In this document: positions 31,930 through 40,918 of the stretch, piece after piece
Numbering within the stretch: position 1 is the first letter of the stretch
How the letters are laid out: every line of letters begins with the position of its first letter
Assembly: GCA_944392515.1 (NCBI GenBank)
Contig: CALXWV010000006.1
Span: 1 to 45,768, forward strand
DNA from: an uncultured Clostridia bacterium
Lineage (GTDB): Bacteria; Bacillota; Clostridia; TANB77; CAG-508
Reading direction: 5' to 3'
DNA length: 45,768 bases
Position numbers and translations under genes: made by a program
Notes under the pieces: model-generated
What the model was told of the DNA's origin: nothing
The model's input: the letters and a program-made list of their open reading frames with translations, nothing else
Databases searched by the model: none

Positions 31930-32772
31930 TTAGTTTTCAAATAAATTTGGTAGTGTAAGCTTTTTAGCTATAAGTTTCATTTGAACAACATTCATAGTTG
32001 TTTGTCTTTCTATTTCTCTAATGCATTTTTCTTTAAACTTTTTAAGTTCATTCATAAGGTTAAAACCATATTTTACTTCTGCTTCAACATAAATAGAAGG
32101 TCCGTTTTCAGTTTTATTTACTCTTACTCTAATAATTTCAGTAATTGAATCAGTTTTAGATGCAATATATTCAATAATCTGCCTAAAAACTGTATCTGAA
32201 ATAGTGTAATTTCCCATATAACTAAATGTTGGCCTTATTATAGATTTTTCAGATATATATGGTTTTTCCCCACTACCTTTTGATTTAAATATTTGAAGTG
32301 GATCTAATAAAAAACCTGAAAAATCTTTTTTAATTTCAAATGTTGGAACAGGTATAACATGCTTACCTTCAGTTGTTCTAACTCTTCTTGCATTATTTAT
32401 TTCTTCTTCTGTCGCAACATCTGTGATATACACAGTTTTTTCTATTTTAGGTAACTCCAAATTTTTAGCAATTTCCTCAACCATTTTATCTGAAGTTCCT
32501 AGAATAAGAACTGATCTTGGCTTAAACTTATTAAAAGCTTTTATCATTTCTTTTCTTTGCTCTTCATTTTTAAATAAAGCTCTTTTTACTGTTTCAATTT
32601 TTGTTGGAGCTTTTTTAGCTGAACTTCCAGCCACTATATCATTATCTTTTACTAAGATACCATCATCAATAATATATTTAATATCATATTCTCCAGCTAC
32701 CATTTGAGCTCTATAACTTTTTCCTGTACCTGATGGTCCAACAAAAGCATATACTTTTATGTCTTTTTTCAT
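31930..32772 (-). CDS. P-loop NTPase with C-terminal Asp23/Gls24-like domain
   Basis: This 280-residue protein starts with a nucleoside-kinase-like P-loop, GPSGTGKS (12-19), in a domain of about 150 residues that ends near VRTTEGKHVIPVPTF. Residues about 190-272 (YTISDTVFRQIIEYIASKTDSI, then IYVEAEVKYGFNLMNELKKFKEKCIREIE) have the alternating pattern of the Asp23/Gls24 (alkaline shock) fold. The first domain probably binds or hydrolyses a nucleotide; Asp23 proteins are membrane-associated scaffolds in Gram-positive bacteria. The combination is unusual and its function is not known to me. It lies 27 bases before cmk/plsC, in the same run, which links it to the envelope or nucleotide genes. The P-loop call is firm, the Asp23 call moderate. 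Confidence 0.75.
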   Translation of the reverse strand: MKKDIKVYAFVGPSGTGKSYRAQMVAGEYDIKYIIDDGILVKDNDIVAGSSAKKAPTKIETVKRALFKNEEQRKEMIKAFNKFKPRSVLILGTSDKMVEEIAKNLELPKIEKTVYITDVATEEEINNARRVRTTEGKHVIPVPTFEIKKDFSGFLLDPLQIFKSKGSGEKPYISEKSIIRPTFSYMGNYTISDTVFRQIIEYIASKTDSITEIIRVRVNKTENGPSIYVEAEVKYGFNLMNELKKFKEKCIREIERQTTMNVVQMKLIAKKLTLPNLFEN

Positions 32773-32859
32773 AATCTTATCCTATATGTTATATTTAGGT
32801 TTATTTTCCTCAATTTAAAGCAAACCTATAAAACTTTAATTTGTTTTATTAATTTTTAT

Positions 32860-34398
32860 TTACTTTTTTTCTAATAAAGTAATATCATATTTATATTGTT
32901 TATATGCTGTATCAAAGCTTTTCTCGCCAATTATATCTAAATCATCTTCATTTAATTCTTCTTTTACTTTTTCTAAGAAGCTATTATTATCTGAAATAAC
33001 CCATATTATTCCTTCATAATCTTTTAATGATTTTAAATTATGAATAGTAGTTCCAAAAGCCCTATATGCTTCATCAACATTCCAATTTTCTAAATCATAA
33101 AAATATAGCTTATGGTTTTGAAAATGCTGGGATATTACAAATCCACTGCCCCTATTGTCTATTAAGAAAAAATCTCCATCTTGAATATTATCTTTTACAA
33201 ATTGAACAGGCTTGATATTGCTTTCATCATAATTTATATTAATTAGCTTAATATTAGTAAATAAAGATGCAATAATTATCATTATACAAATAAGACTAAC
33301 TCTTATTTTACTTTTATCTTTTGCCATTAAATAACTTAATGCAAAAATGAATAATCCTGTAATTGTTAAGAAATATCTAGCATAAAGAATTGGAGTAACT
33401 ACAATTGATAATATTCCTATTAGAATTACAACGACTAAATATGTAAGTAGCGCAAACTTCACTGGCTTTGAATCTTTCCAGTATTTTATAAGCAAAAATA
33501 CTAAGTAAATTAATAATATTGCTGAAAATATATATGAATAATTTCTAGCTAAATATATAACATCTAAATTACCCGTAAATTGGAATTCAAAGATTTGTAA
33601 AAAGTCTGGCTTACCAATCCAAAATCCACTTTTACTACTTCCAACAGTAAGTGAAATCAAAGTACTAAGCCAAGGAAGATATAATATAATCTGTGCTATG
33701 GCTGATATAATACTTCTTTTTAAATTACCACTATATTTTTTATACTTTACCTCATAATTTCTTTGTTTAATATTATTGATTAAGAAATATAAAAATAAAG
33801 TTACATTTATTACAAAAGCTACTGCTAATGCATAATAATGAGTATAGCATGAAGCTAAACTAAATATAGAAAATATAATCCAATTTTTATTACTTATGCC
33901 ACCTTTATATATTCTATAAGCATATATTGCCATAACAGTTACAAATAGCATAGCAAGTGTATACATTCTTATTTCACCACTATATGCTAAAGTAACTGGC
34001 ATAAATAATATTAAAAATGAGAATATAAATCCTGCCTTTTCTCCAAAATCTTTTCTTATATGTGTGAATCCTAATATTGATAAAATAATTATGCATATTG
34101 AAGAAAACAATCTATATGCTAAAATACTATTATTAGTAAATAGCCCAATAAAATGTAATATTATATAATATAAGACTGGGTGAACATCATTACTGCCAAT
34201 TGACCATATTTCACTTATATTATGTTTAGAAATTGCTACTGAATAACTTTCATCAAACCATATTGATGTATGGAAATTTGAAAGTAAAATAAATATAGCA
34301 CCTAATATTATTAATGCAATATGTACATATTTTAGAATATTCTTCTTTTTTACTAATACCATATATTTTGTATTCTCACTTTTAATATTTTTATTCAT
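32860..34398 (-). CDS. GT39-like membrane glycosyltransferase
   Basis: This 512-residue integral membrane protein has about eleven membrane segments and the ArnT/PMT-type signature: a first extracellular loop with SIWFDESYSVAI, whose Asp49-Glu50 pair is the expected catalytic acidic motif, followed by NDVHPVLYYIILHF and GEIRMYTLAMLF. Such GT-C enzymes use a lipid-linked sugar to glycosylate proteins or wall polymers outside the membrane. A soluble C-terminal part (about 390-512) ends in an alpha/beta segment. The start at 34398 follows an AGGAT site; the longer frame uses a TTG. It lies 70 bases after the GT2 gene, and the two probably cooperate, the GT2 making the lipid-linked donor. Confidence 0.85.
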   Translation of the reverse strand: MNKNIKSENTKYMVLVKKKNILKYVHIALIILGAIFILLSNFHTSIWFDESYSVAISKHNISEIWSIGSNDVHPVLYYIILHFIGLFTNNSILAYRLFSSICIIILSILGFTHIRKDFGEKAGFIFSFLILFMPVTLAYSGEIRMYTLAMLFVTVMAIYAYRIYKGGISNKNWIIFSIFSLASCYTHYYALAVAFVINVTLFLYFLINNIKQRNYEVKYKKYSGNLKRSIISAIAQIILYLPWLSTLISLTVGSSKSGFWIGKPDFLQIFEFQFTGNLDVIYLARNYSYIFSAILLIYLVFLLIKYWKDSKPVKFALLTYLVVVILIGILSIVVTPILYARYFLTITGLFIFALSYLMAKDKSKIRVSLICIMIIIASLFTNIKLININYDESNIKPVQFVKDNIQDGDFFLIDNRGSGFVISQHFQNHKLYFYDLENWNVDEAYRAFGTTIHNLKSLKDYEGIIWVISDNNSFLEKVKEELNEDDLDIIGEKSFDTAYKQYKYDITLLEKK

Positions 34399-34468
34399 AC
34401 TTAAACATCCTCGCAAATTAAATTGCTATTAAATTTTTTAAATAATTATATAATTTATTAATTATTAT

Positions 34469-35719
34469 CTAATTTTGATTAATTTTTTTATCTTCTATCT
34501 TAACATTTCTAACATGTTCAATTTTTTCCCATGTTGTATCTCTCTTAAATAAGCATTTAAAGTTAATAAGTAGCCAAGACCCTAAGAATATTGGATACAT
34601 AAGTAGTCCCTTCCACATCTTTTTAATTGGCTTTTTATCTATTACCATAATAATTATGGCTGTAAGTATTGGTAATATAAAAGTCGGAACTATATATCTT
34701 ACAATGTTCATTATAAAGTCAGGTGTTGTCATTCCATTAAATAAATAACTTATTGCATTTAAAACTAGAAGCAAAATTGTTATAACAAACATTGGTATAC
34801 TTCCTAGCATATATAAAAGTCCGTCAAAATTCATAAGTGTTTTATTAGATGAAGCAGCTTTAGCTAAAGGTTTAGTATATTCAAATAAACATTGAATGTG
34901 TCCTATTGTCCATCTTGATCTTTGTGACCATGAAGGTTTAAACTTAACAGGTTGTTCATCATAAACAATAGCATCAGTTGCCCAACCTAGTTTCTTTCCT
35001 TGAATTATTCTTTTTAAAGAAAACTCTATATCTTCAGTAAGAGTATTTGTATTCCATCCAGTAGGTCTTATTGCATCAAATTTAACCATAAATCCTGTAC
35101 CATTAATTAATGGTGAAAGACCTGCATTATATCTTGCTAAATGATAAAATCTATTCATTGTCCAATAGAAAATTGCATAGCCTGATGCAATCCAGCTATC
35201 TGTAGGATTTTTAATATCTCTATATCCTTGAACAACTTCTTCTCCTTGACATAAGTGTTTATTCATAGCTGTAATAAAGTTTGGATCAACTATGTTATCT
35301 GCATCAAAAACGCAAAAGGCATCATAATTCATTTTAGGATCAGATAAAAGTGTATTTAAAAGTAGTCTTAATGCATCACCTTTTGTTTTTTTAGCAGGAT
35401 CTTCTTCATGTCTTTCAAAAATTTTTACTCCATAACTTTCGGCCACCTCTTTTGTTTTATCCGTACAATTATCTGCAATAACAATAATATCATATTTGTT
35501 TTTAGGATAATTTTGTTTTTGCAAACTTTCAATTAAATTACCAACAACAGCTTCTTCATTATGTGCTGGAATAATTGCTAAGAATTTATGATTTTTATTT
35601 ACAATAAATGGTTTTTCTTTTAATGTAACAAAAGAACATATACTTACAACTAATTGGTATATCCAATAGATAGTTATTATCCATATTAATGCTTGTTGTA
35701 CAAAGTATAAAAATTGCAT
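34469..35719 (-). CDS. membrane GT2 glycosyltransferase (processive, cellulose synthase-like)
   Basis: This 416-residue protein has an N-terminal membrane segment (about 8-32), a cytosolic GT2 domain and three or four membrane segments from about 290. Landmarks: AIIPAHNEEAVV, the first acid in VIADNCTDKT, the metal-binding DAD at 139-141, the acceptor-side TED at 228-230, and QRSRW at 266-270. The QxxRW motif is typical of processive beta-glycan synthases such as cellulose, chitin or hyaluronan synthase, but is also found in some lipid-linked sugar synthases. The polymer cannot be predicted. AGGAGG precedes the ATG. It is the first gene of the long run ending at the O-methyltransferase. Confidence 0.9.
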   Translation of the reverse strand: MQFLYFVQQALIWIITIYWIYQLVVSICSFVTLKEKPFIVNKNHKFLAIIPAHNEEAVVGNLIESLQKQNYPKNKYDIIVIADNCTDKTKEVAESYGVKIFERHEEDPAKKTKGDALRLLLNTLLSDPKMNYDAFCVFDADNIVDPNFITAMNKHLCQGEEVVQGYRDIKNPTDSWIASGYAIFYWTMNRFYHLARYNAGLSPLINGTGFMVKFDAIRPTGWNTNTLTEDIEFSLKRIIQGKKLGWATDAIVYDEQPVKFKPSWSQRSRWTIGHIQCLFEYTKPLAKAASSNKTLMNFDGLLYMLGSIPMFVITILLLVLNAISYLFNGMTTPDFIMNIVRYIVPTFILPILTAIIIMVIDKKPIKKMWKGLLMYPIFLGSWLLINFKCLFKRDTTWEKIEHVRNVKIEDKKINQN

Positions 35720-35836
35720 TTAATAGTTCCTCCTATACTATTTTTATAATATAAATATTGTTTTTATTGTATCCTTTTTAAACGTAAATTTATACAAAAT
35801 CTCTTTTTATATTATACTACATAATCTTTTATTTTA

Positions 35837-35877
35837 CAATAAAAATAGGAGAAATTAAATCAATTTAACTTCTCCTA
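35837..35877 (-). terminator. pnp terminator
   Basis: TAGGAGAAATTAAAT (35846-35860) and ATTTAACTTCTCCTA (35863-35877) pair at 14 of 15 positions around a two-base loop; on the minus strand TTTTTATT follows. Confidence 0.85.
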
Positions 35878-35890
35878 ACTTTATTAAATT

Positions 35891-38005
35891 TTATTCTTCT
35901 TCATGATGTTCTAAATCTTTTATGTTTAAAGCAATTTTGCCTTGTCTATCTATATCTGTAACCTTTGCTTTAATTTCATCACCAATATTTAATACATCTT
36001 CTACTTTATTTATATGTTTACTAGAAATCTTAGAAATATGAAGTAAACCTTCTTTTCCACCACCTAAGTCAACAAATGCTCCAAATGGTGTAATTCTTGT
36101 TACAACACCTTCATATACTTTTCCTACTTCTATTTCTCTTGTTATATCTTCAATGATTTTTAATGCCTTATTTGCATTATCTATATCATTTGAATAAATG
36201 AATACATGTCCATCTTCTTCGATGTCAATTTTTACGCTAGTTTCTTCTATAATTTTGTTTATAGTCTTTCCACCAGCTCCAATAACATCTTTAATCTTAT
36301 CAGTAGAAATCTTTGTAGAAACTATTTTAGGAGCATATTTTGAAAGCTCTTTTCTAGGCTCTGGAATTGCTTTTAATATTACTTCATCTATTATATAATC
36401 TCTAGCAATTTTTGTTCTTTCAAATGCTTTTTCAATTATATCATATGTTAAGCCATCAATTTTTATATCTACTTGAATAGCTGTAATTCCATCCTTTGTT
36501 CCACCAACTTTAAAGTCCATATCTCCAAAGAAATCTTCTATATCTTGAATATCTGTAAGTACAATATAATCATCTGGATTTTCTGGATTTGTAATTAATC
36601 CTGATGAAATTCCTGCAACAGGCTTTTTAATAGGAACACCAGCATCCATTAATGCTAAAGTACTTCCACAAATACTAGCTTGTGATGTTGAACCATTAGA
36701 TTCTAATACTTCTGATACAACTCTTATTGTATATGGAAATTCATCTACACTTGGTATTACAGGAACTAATGCTTTTTCTGCTAAAGCACCGTGTCCAATT
36801 TCTCTTCTACCTGCACCTTTTGATGGTTTTGCTTCGCCAACACTATATCCTGGAAAATTATATTGATGCATATATCTTTTACTTGTTTCAGTATCTAGAC
36901 CGTCAAGTAATTGCTCATCTTCTTTAGTTCCAAGAGTTACTACTGATAAAACTTGAGTTTGTCCTCTTGAGAAAAGTGCACTTCCATGAGTTCTTGGAAG
37001 AAGTCCTACTTCTGCACTAAGTGGTCTTATTTCATCAATCTTTCTACCATCTGGTCTTTTATGCTCAGTTAATATCATTTTTCTTACGCAAGCTTTTTCT
37101 AAGTCATGAACTGCTGTAGCAATATCAAAACTATGCTCTTTTTCTGCATCTTCACCATACATTTCAATTGCTAAGTTTTTAATTTCTTCAGCAATCTTAT
37201 CTACATTATCATTTCTTATTTCTTTATTTTGCTCTTGTACACCTTCATACATAGCCTGTTCAAATTTATCACATACTGCTTTGTAAAATTCTGGATTAAC
37301 AGAAAATGATTGATATTCGAATTTTGGCTTGCCTATTTCTTCTTTTATACTCTTTATAAAAGCACATAATTTTTTAATTTCAACATGAGCTTTTTTAATT
37401 GCCTCTAGCATAATATCATTTGGTATTTCATCAGCTCCTGCTTCAATCATAGTAATTTTTTCTTCAGTACCAGCAACAGTTAATCTTAATCTATTATTTT
37501 TTCTTTGTTCTTCTGTTGGATTAATAACTATTTCGTCATTTACATATCCAACTTGAACTGCAGCTGTAGGTCCTCCCCATGGAATATCTGAAATTGAAAG
37601 TGCAGCAGATGTACCAATATTAGCACATACTTCTGGACTACAATCTTGGTCCATAGATAAAACTGTATTTACCACACATACATCATTTCTAAAATCATGT
37701 GGAAAAAGTGGTCTTATTGGTCTATCTATTGCTCTTGATACAAGAATTGCTTTATCTGCTGGTTTTCCTTCTCTTCTATTAAAGCTTCCTGGTATTCTAC
37801 CAACTGCATAAAGTTTTTCTTCATAATCTACAGATAATGGAAAAAAGTCAACTCCATCTCTTGGTTCTTCTGATGCTGTAACATTTGTCATTACAACTGT
37901 GTCACCATATCTTACTGTAACACTTCCATTTGCTTGATTTGCAAATTTACCTGTTTCAATTGTTAGTTTTCTTCCAGCTAACTCTGTTTCATAAATTTTA
38001 AACAT
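35891..38005 (-). CDS. pnp: polyribonucleotide nucleotidyltransferase (PNPase)
   Basis: This 704-residue 3'-5' phosphorolytic exoribonuclease is full length. It has two RNase PH domains (about 1-230 and 305-540) with catalytic-core blocks such as GSFNRREGKPADKAILVSRAIDRPIRPLFP and GRREIGHGALAEKALVPVIP, the helical linker between them, and at the C-terminus a KH domain (DKIKDVIGAGGKTINKIIEET) and an S1 domain (GKVYEGVVTRITPFGAFVDLGGGKEGLLHISKI). It degrades mRNA and trims RNA ends, usually with a helicase and RNase J/Y in Firmicutes. AGGAGG lies four bases before the ATG. It follows rpsO, the order found in many bacteria, with a hairpin in the 192-base gap between them. Confidence 0.98.
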   Translation of the reverse strand: MFKIYETELAGRKLTIETGKFANQANGSVTVRYGDTVVMTNVTASEEPRDGVDFFPLSVDYEEKLYAVGRIPGSFNRREGKPADKAILVSRAIDRPIRPLFPHDFRNDVCVVNTVLSMDQDCSPEVCANIGTSAALSISDIPWGGPTAAVQVGYVNDEIVINPTEEQRKNNRLRLTVAGTEEKITMIEAGADEIPNDIMLEAIKKAHVEIKKLCAFIKSIKEEIGKPKFEYQSFSVNPEFYKAVCDKFEQAMYEGVQEQNKEIRNDNVDKIAEEIKNLAIEMYGEDAEKEHSFDIATAVHDLEKACVRKMILTEHKRPDGRKIDEIRPLSAEVGLLPRTHGSALFSRGQTQVLSVVTLGTKEDEQLLDGLDTETSKRYMHQYNFPGYSVGEAKPSKGAGRREIGHGALAEKALVPVIPSVDEFPYTIRVVSEVLESNGSTSQASICGSTLALMDAGVPIKKPVAGISSGLITNPENPDDYIVLTDIQDIEDFFGDMDFKVGGTKDGITAIQVDIKIDGLTYDIIEKAFERTKIARDYIIDEVILKAIPEPRKELSKYAPKIVSTKISTDKIKDVIGAGGKTINKIIEETSVKIDIEEDGHVFIYSNDIDNANKALKIIEDITREIEVGKVYEGVVTRITPFGAFVDLGGGKEGLLHISKISSKHINKVEDVLNIGDEIKAKVTDIDRQGKIALNIKDLEHHEEE

Positions 38006-38153
38006 AATACCTCCTAAAATATTTAATTATAAGTAATTTTAGAATAATCGATTTAGTTGTAACCTCTATGTTATACTATTTATTAATAGTACATCATACA
38101 AGCTACCATCTAAATCAATTAATTCTAATTGTTTTAGTAGTTAAGCAATAATA

Positions 38154-38189
38154 AGCAGGCGCTAGCTTTAATATAGCAAAACGCCTGCT
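38154..38189 (-). terminator. GC-rich hairpin between rpsO and pnp
   Basis: AGCAGGCG (38154-38161) pairs with CGCCTGCT (38182-38189), with an inner GCTA/TAGC pairing. The T run after it on the minus strand is weak (TTATTATTG), so it may act as a partial terminator or as an RNA-processing hairpin that sets the ratio of rpsO to pnp expression. Confidence 0.7.
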
Positions 38190-38197
38190 CTTAAATA

Positions 38198-38461
38198 TTA
38201 TTTTCTTAGTCCAAGTTTTGATACGATATCTCTATATCTTTGAACATCTTTTTTTGCTAAGTAGTTAAGTAAATTTCTTCTGCTTCCTACCATTTTTAAA
38301 AGTCCTCTTCTAGAATGATTATCTTTTTGATGAACTTTTAAATGTTCTGTTAAATCATTAATTCTTTCTGTTAAAAGAGCTATTTGAACTTCTGGAGAAC
38401 CAGTATCTTTTTCATCTCTTCTGTAAGTCTTAATAATTTCTTCTTTTCTTTCCTTTGTCAT
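38198..38461 (-). CDS. rpsO: 30S ribosomal protein S15
   Basis: This 87-residue protein is a complete S15, a primary binder of the central domain of 16S rRNA. Conserved segments are [26 protein letters not shown], the [23 protein letters not shown] rRNA-binding helices and the C-terminal LIXKLGLRK-like end (SKLGLRK). A strong AGGAGGTG site precedes the ATG. The gene has its own promoter, and its leader contains a long imperfect hairpin that could be the site for S15 autoregulation. pnp follows in the same direction. Confidence 0.98.
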   Translation of the reverse strand: MTKERKEEIIKTYRRDEKDTGSPEVQIALLTERINDLTEHLKVHQKDNHSRRGLLKMVGSRRNLLNYLAKKDVQRYRDIVSKLGLRK

Positions 38462-38487
38462 AATTACACCTCCTAATTTTATATGTG

Positions 38488-38533
38488 CTTAAACTGAGCT
38501 AAAGTGGTGTGTTATCCTTAAGCTAAGTTAAAG
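38488..38533 (-). promoter_or_regulatory. rpsO leader hairpin, candidate S15 autoregulatory site
   Basis: Two 17-base segments at 38488-38504 and 38517-38533 pair at 14 of 17 positions around a 12-base loop. On the transcript this hairpin begins within a few bases of the predicted start and lies 26 bases before the rpsO ATG. S15 in other bacteria represses itself through leader structures of varied form. Confidence 0.5.
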
Positions 38534-38542
38534 TCCTTTATT

Positions 38543-38571
38543 ATAATAACATATATTAGTTGAAATAGCAA
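38543..38571 (-). promoter_or_regulatory. rpsO promoter
   Basis: Minus strand TTGCTA (38566-38571), 17 bases, TATTAT (38543-38548). The predicted start is at about 38536, just upstream of the leader hairpin. Confidence 0.5.
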
Positions 38572-38632
38572 GAGTTTTTTTACTATTTGTAACACTTCTA
38601 AACACAAAAAATATTATATAATGGGTGATTAA

Positions 38633-39562
38633 ATGGAAATAAATAAACAAATAGTTAATACTAAAGAACCATATAGTTATACTAAATTACAAGAAGATAT
38701 TAAAAAGCTAAAAGGTAAATATCCTTTTTTGCAAGTTGAAACTATAGGTGAAAGTGTACAAAAAAGACAAATTCAAAGCATTAGAATCGGAACTGGTGCT
38801 AATGAAGTAATGTATAGTTCTTCTATTCATGCAAATGAATATATAACTACAACTGTTTTAATGAAGTTTATTGAAGACTTTTGCGAAGCATACACTAAAG
38901 AAATCGATATATTTGAACATAATCCTAAAATGATTTTTAATGCATCTTCTATCTATATAGTACCAATGCTTAATCCTGATGGTGTTGATTTAGTAACTGG
39001 TAATGTTAAAGAAGGTACAGAAGATTATAATCATTATAAAGAAATTGCAGACCAATTTTCTTCTATTTCTTTCCCAAGTGGTTGGAAAGCAAACTACAAT
39101 GGTGTAGATTTGAACTTGCAATTTCCAGCAAGGTGGAATGAAGCAAGAGAAATAAAATTTTCTCAAGGTTTTAATAAACCTGCTCCAAGAGATTTTGTTG
39201 GTTTTGGACCACTTACTGAACCTGAAGCACTAGCTATTTATAATTTTACATTAATGCATAATTTCAGATTGATACTCGCATATCATACTCAAGGAGAAGT
39301 TATATTTTGGCAATATGCTAATTTTATGCCTCAAGATTCAGAAGAAATTGGAAAAATCTTTAGCATGGTTAGTGGCTATACTTTAAGTACTACACCTTAC
39401 GAGTCAGCAAATGCGGGACTAAAAGATTGGTTTATTCAGCAATATAATAGACCTGGCTACACTATTGAAGCAGGACTTGGAACAAATCCACTACCAATGT
39501 CTCAGTTTGATAAAATTTATAGTGATAATATAGGAATATTGGTTTTAGGGAGTATTATATAA
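38633..39562 (+). CDS. M14-family zinc carboxypeptidase (gamma-D-glutamyl-diamino acid peptidase-like)
   Basis: This 309-residue metallopeptidase has zinc ligands His66 and Glu69 in SIHANEY and His218 in AYHTQG, the LNPDG turn (113-117), and catalytic Glu279 in YTIEAG. The fit is to the M14 group that contains the gamma-D-glutamyl-L-diamino acid endopeptidases, which cut peptidoglycan stem peptides at the D-Glu to diaminopimelate bond. No signal peptide or LysM repeats are present, so it would be cytoplasmic and used in muropeptide recycling, like endopeptidase II of Lysinibacillus. The ribosome binding site (GGGTGA, seven bases before the ATG) is weaker than usual here. It is alone on the plus strand, convergent with the 401-residue gene. 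Confidence 0.85.
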   Translation: MEINKQIVNTKEPYSYTKLQEDIKKLKGKYPFLQVETIGESVQKRQIQSIRIGTGANEVMYSSSIHANEYITTTVLMKFIEDFCEAYTKEIDIFEHNPKMIFNASSIYIVPMLNPDGVDLVTGNVKEGTEDYNHYKEIADQFSSISFPSGWKANYNGVDLNLQFPARWNEAREIKFSQGFNKPAPRDFVGFGPLTEPEALAIYNFTLMHNFRLILAYHTQGEVIFWQYANFMPQDSEEIGKIFSMVSGYTLSTTPYESANAGLKDWFIQQYNRPGYTIEAGLGTNPLPMSQFDKIYSDNIGILVLGSII

Positions 39563-39580
39563 AACACCTTTATATAAAAT

Positions 39581-39622
39581 AAACAGGGGGCTCCAGATTA
39601 AGTATCTAGAGCCCCCTGTTTT
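39581..39622. terminator. strong bidirectional terminator
   Basis: AAACAGGGGGCTC (39581-39593) pairs perfectly with GAGCCCCCTGTTT (39609-39621), extended inside by AGAT/ATCT. It separates the convergent M14 peptidase and 401-residue genes and is the most stable hairpin seen in the window. Confidence 0.92.
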
Positions 39623-39629
39623 ATCAGTA

Positions 39630-40835
39630 TTATTCTTTCATTTCTTTTACACTCTCAATTTCTTCGAAATCCAATTCTCTGTTAATAAGAACAATCGGTT
39701 GCTTATACCCTCCCTGATATTCGTTTACAGGAATAATGGTCTTTGCTAGTGAAGCATATGCAATGCTTAATTCCTCATTATTTAATGTATCTCTCTCAGG
39801 AGAAATTTTGCTAAAAAGTTGTTGTCTTATTTCAATAAACTTTGAAAAATCTACAACATAAGTTTGGTTTGCATATTTGAGTTTAATACTTACAATAAAG
39901 TTATGATCCATATAATTATGCATTGCGTTCATAACTTCCGGAGAAAATTGAGTACCTCTTGTTCCACTTTGTTGTAGACAAACATCACACCAAATAAAAC
40001 CTTCGTATGCTATTTCAGGAATTTGGTTATTGATCTTTGTAAAAAATGGAGCAAGACGATATCCCTTGCCAAACTTTGCATGTCTATCCTCAGGAGATAA
40101 TTTTTTTGGATCAATTTTACCAGTTAAAATTCTTCTAGCCTCACTATAGTTACATATACTATACAAATTTGTCCAAAGACCTCTGTAAGGGATAATTTCT
40201 TCATTATGCACCGGGCTTTCTACTTTACTTTCTTCTTCGAAAGATAAAATATATTCAAGTACATATTTTTCTAACCATTTTGTAAATTCAATATATTTTT
40301 CCCTCAAATTAATTATACACGGCTCATCACCTTCAGGTAAATATTCACGATCAAGGTCGTCATCAGGAAATAGTTGTTTTGCTCTTCCATTGTACGTATG
40401 AGATCTGTATTTCAAATATCTCTTAGGTTCATTATGCAGTTTAGCAAAAAGTTTAATAGAATTCATAAACCATTTTTTATCTTTTTCCCAATTATCTCCT
40501 ACATAAAGACAATAATTGGGACCTGAGTAATCCGAGAAAACTTTAAGAATCTGTTTTGGAATACATATACTTGCAAGACCAGCAATATCATTCCACTCTG
40601 CATTAAGTCTTCCTTGTATACGTCCAAATTCCAATTTGAAGTTTTCGCCAGAAATACAGCTAATCATCTGGTATTTGGCTTCTCCAGAGCCATAATTATG
40701 AAATTCTATTTTAATTCCGGGTACTTTCCAATTCCGCTTTTCAATAGCTTTTACTATTTTTTCAGCAACATCATCAAAAGGGTATTGGTGAAATCTTGGG
40801 TACAAAAACCTAGGTGTAACATTTAATACTGACAT
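39630..40835 (-). CDS. unrecognised 401-residue protein under operator-like control
   Basis: I do not recognise this protein. It starts MSVLNVTPRFLYPRFHQYPF and has no signal peptide or membrane segment. The composition is mixed, rich in Tyr, Phe and Trp, with an acidic patch (PDDDLDREYLPEGDE, about 183-197) and a Cys pair near WCDVCLQQSG (about 288-297) that could bind metal or be structural. A middle helix EKYIEFTKWLEKYVLEYILSFEEE (about 207-230) is strongly amphipathic. The start at 40835 is behind AGGAGG; the longer frame would read through the promoter. The gene has its own promoter, a palindrome around the -10 box and the strongest terminator of the window, so it is a self-contained, regulated unit, probably acquired. 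Confidence 0.65.
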   Translation of the reverse strand: MSVLNVTPRFLYPRFHQYPFDDVAEKIVKAIEKRNWKVPGIKIEFHNYGSGEAKYQMISCISGENFKLEFGRIQGRLNAEWNDIAGLASICIPKQILKVFSDYSGPNYCLYVGDNWEKDKKWFMNSIKLFAKLHNEPKRYLKYRSHTYNGRAKQLFPDDDLDREYLPEGDEPCIINLREKYIEFTKWLEKYVLEYILSFEEESKVESPVHNEEIIPYRGLWTNLYSICNYSEARRILTGKIDPKKLSPEDRHAKFGKGYRLAPFFTKINNQIPEIAYEGFIWCDVCLQQSGTRGTQFSPEVMNAMHNYMDHNFIVSIKLKYANQTYVVDFSKFIEIRQQLFSKISPERDTLNNEELSIAYASLAKTIIPVNEYQGGYKQPIVLINRELDFEEIESVKEMKE

Positions 40836-40841
40836 CTTCTT

Positions 40842-40898
40842 TCCTCCTAAAATTTTACGGAGGAACTGCACTCCCCCGTATCGTAGTATATTTTTATA
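40842..40898 (-). other. hairpin in the leader of the 401-residue gene
   Basis: On the minus strand ACGGGGGA and TTCCTCCGT form about eight pairs (one G-T) around GTGCAG. The hairpin, at about 40858-40880, ends some 15 bases before the AGGAGG site. It is GC-rich for this genome and might control translation of the 401-residue gene. Confidence 0.4.
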
Positions 40899-40918
40899 CC
40901 GGGTTGTGCAATAACCAG

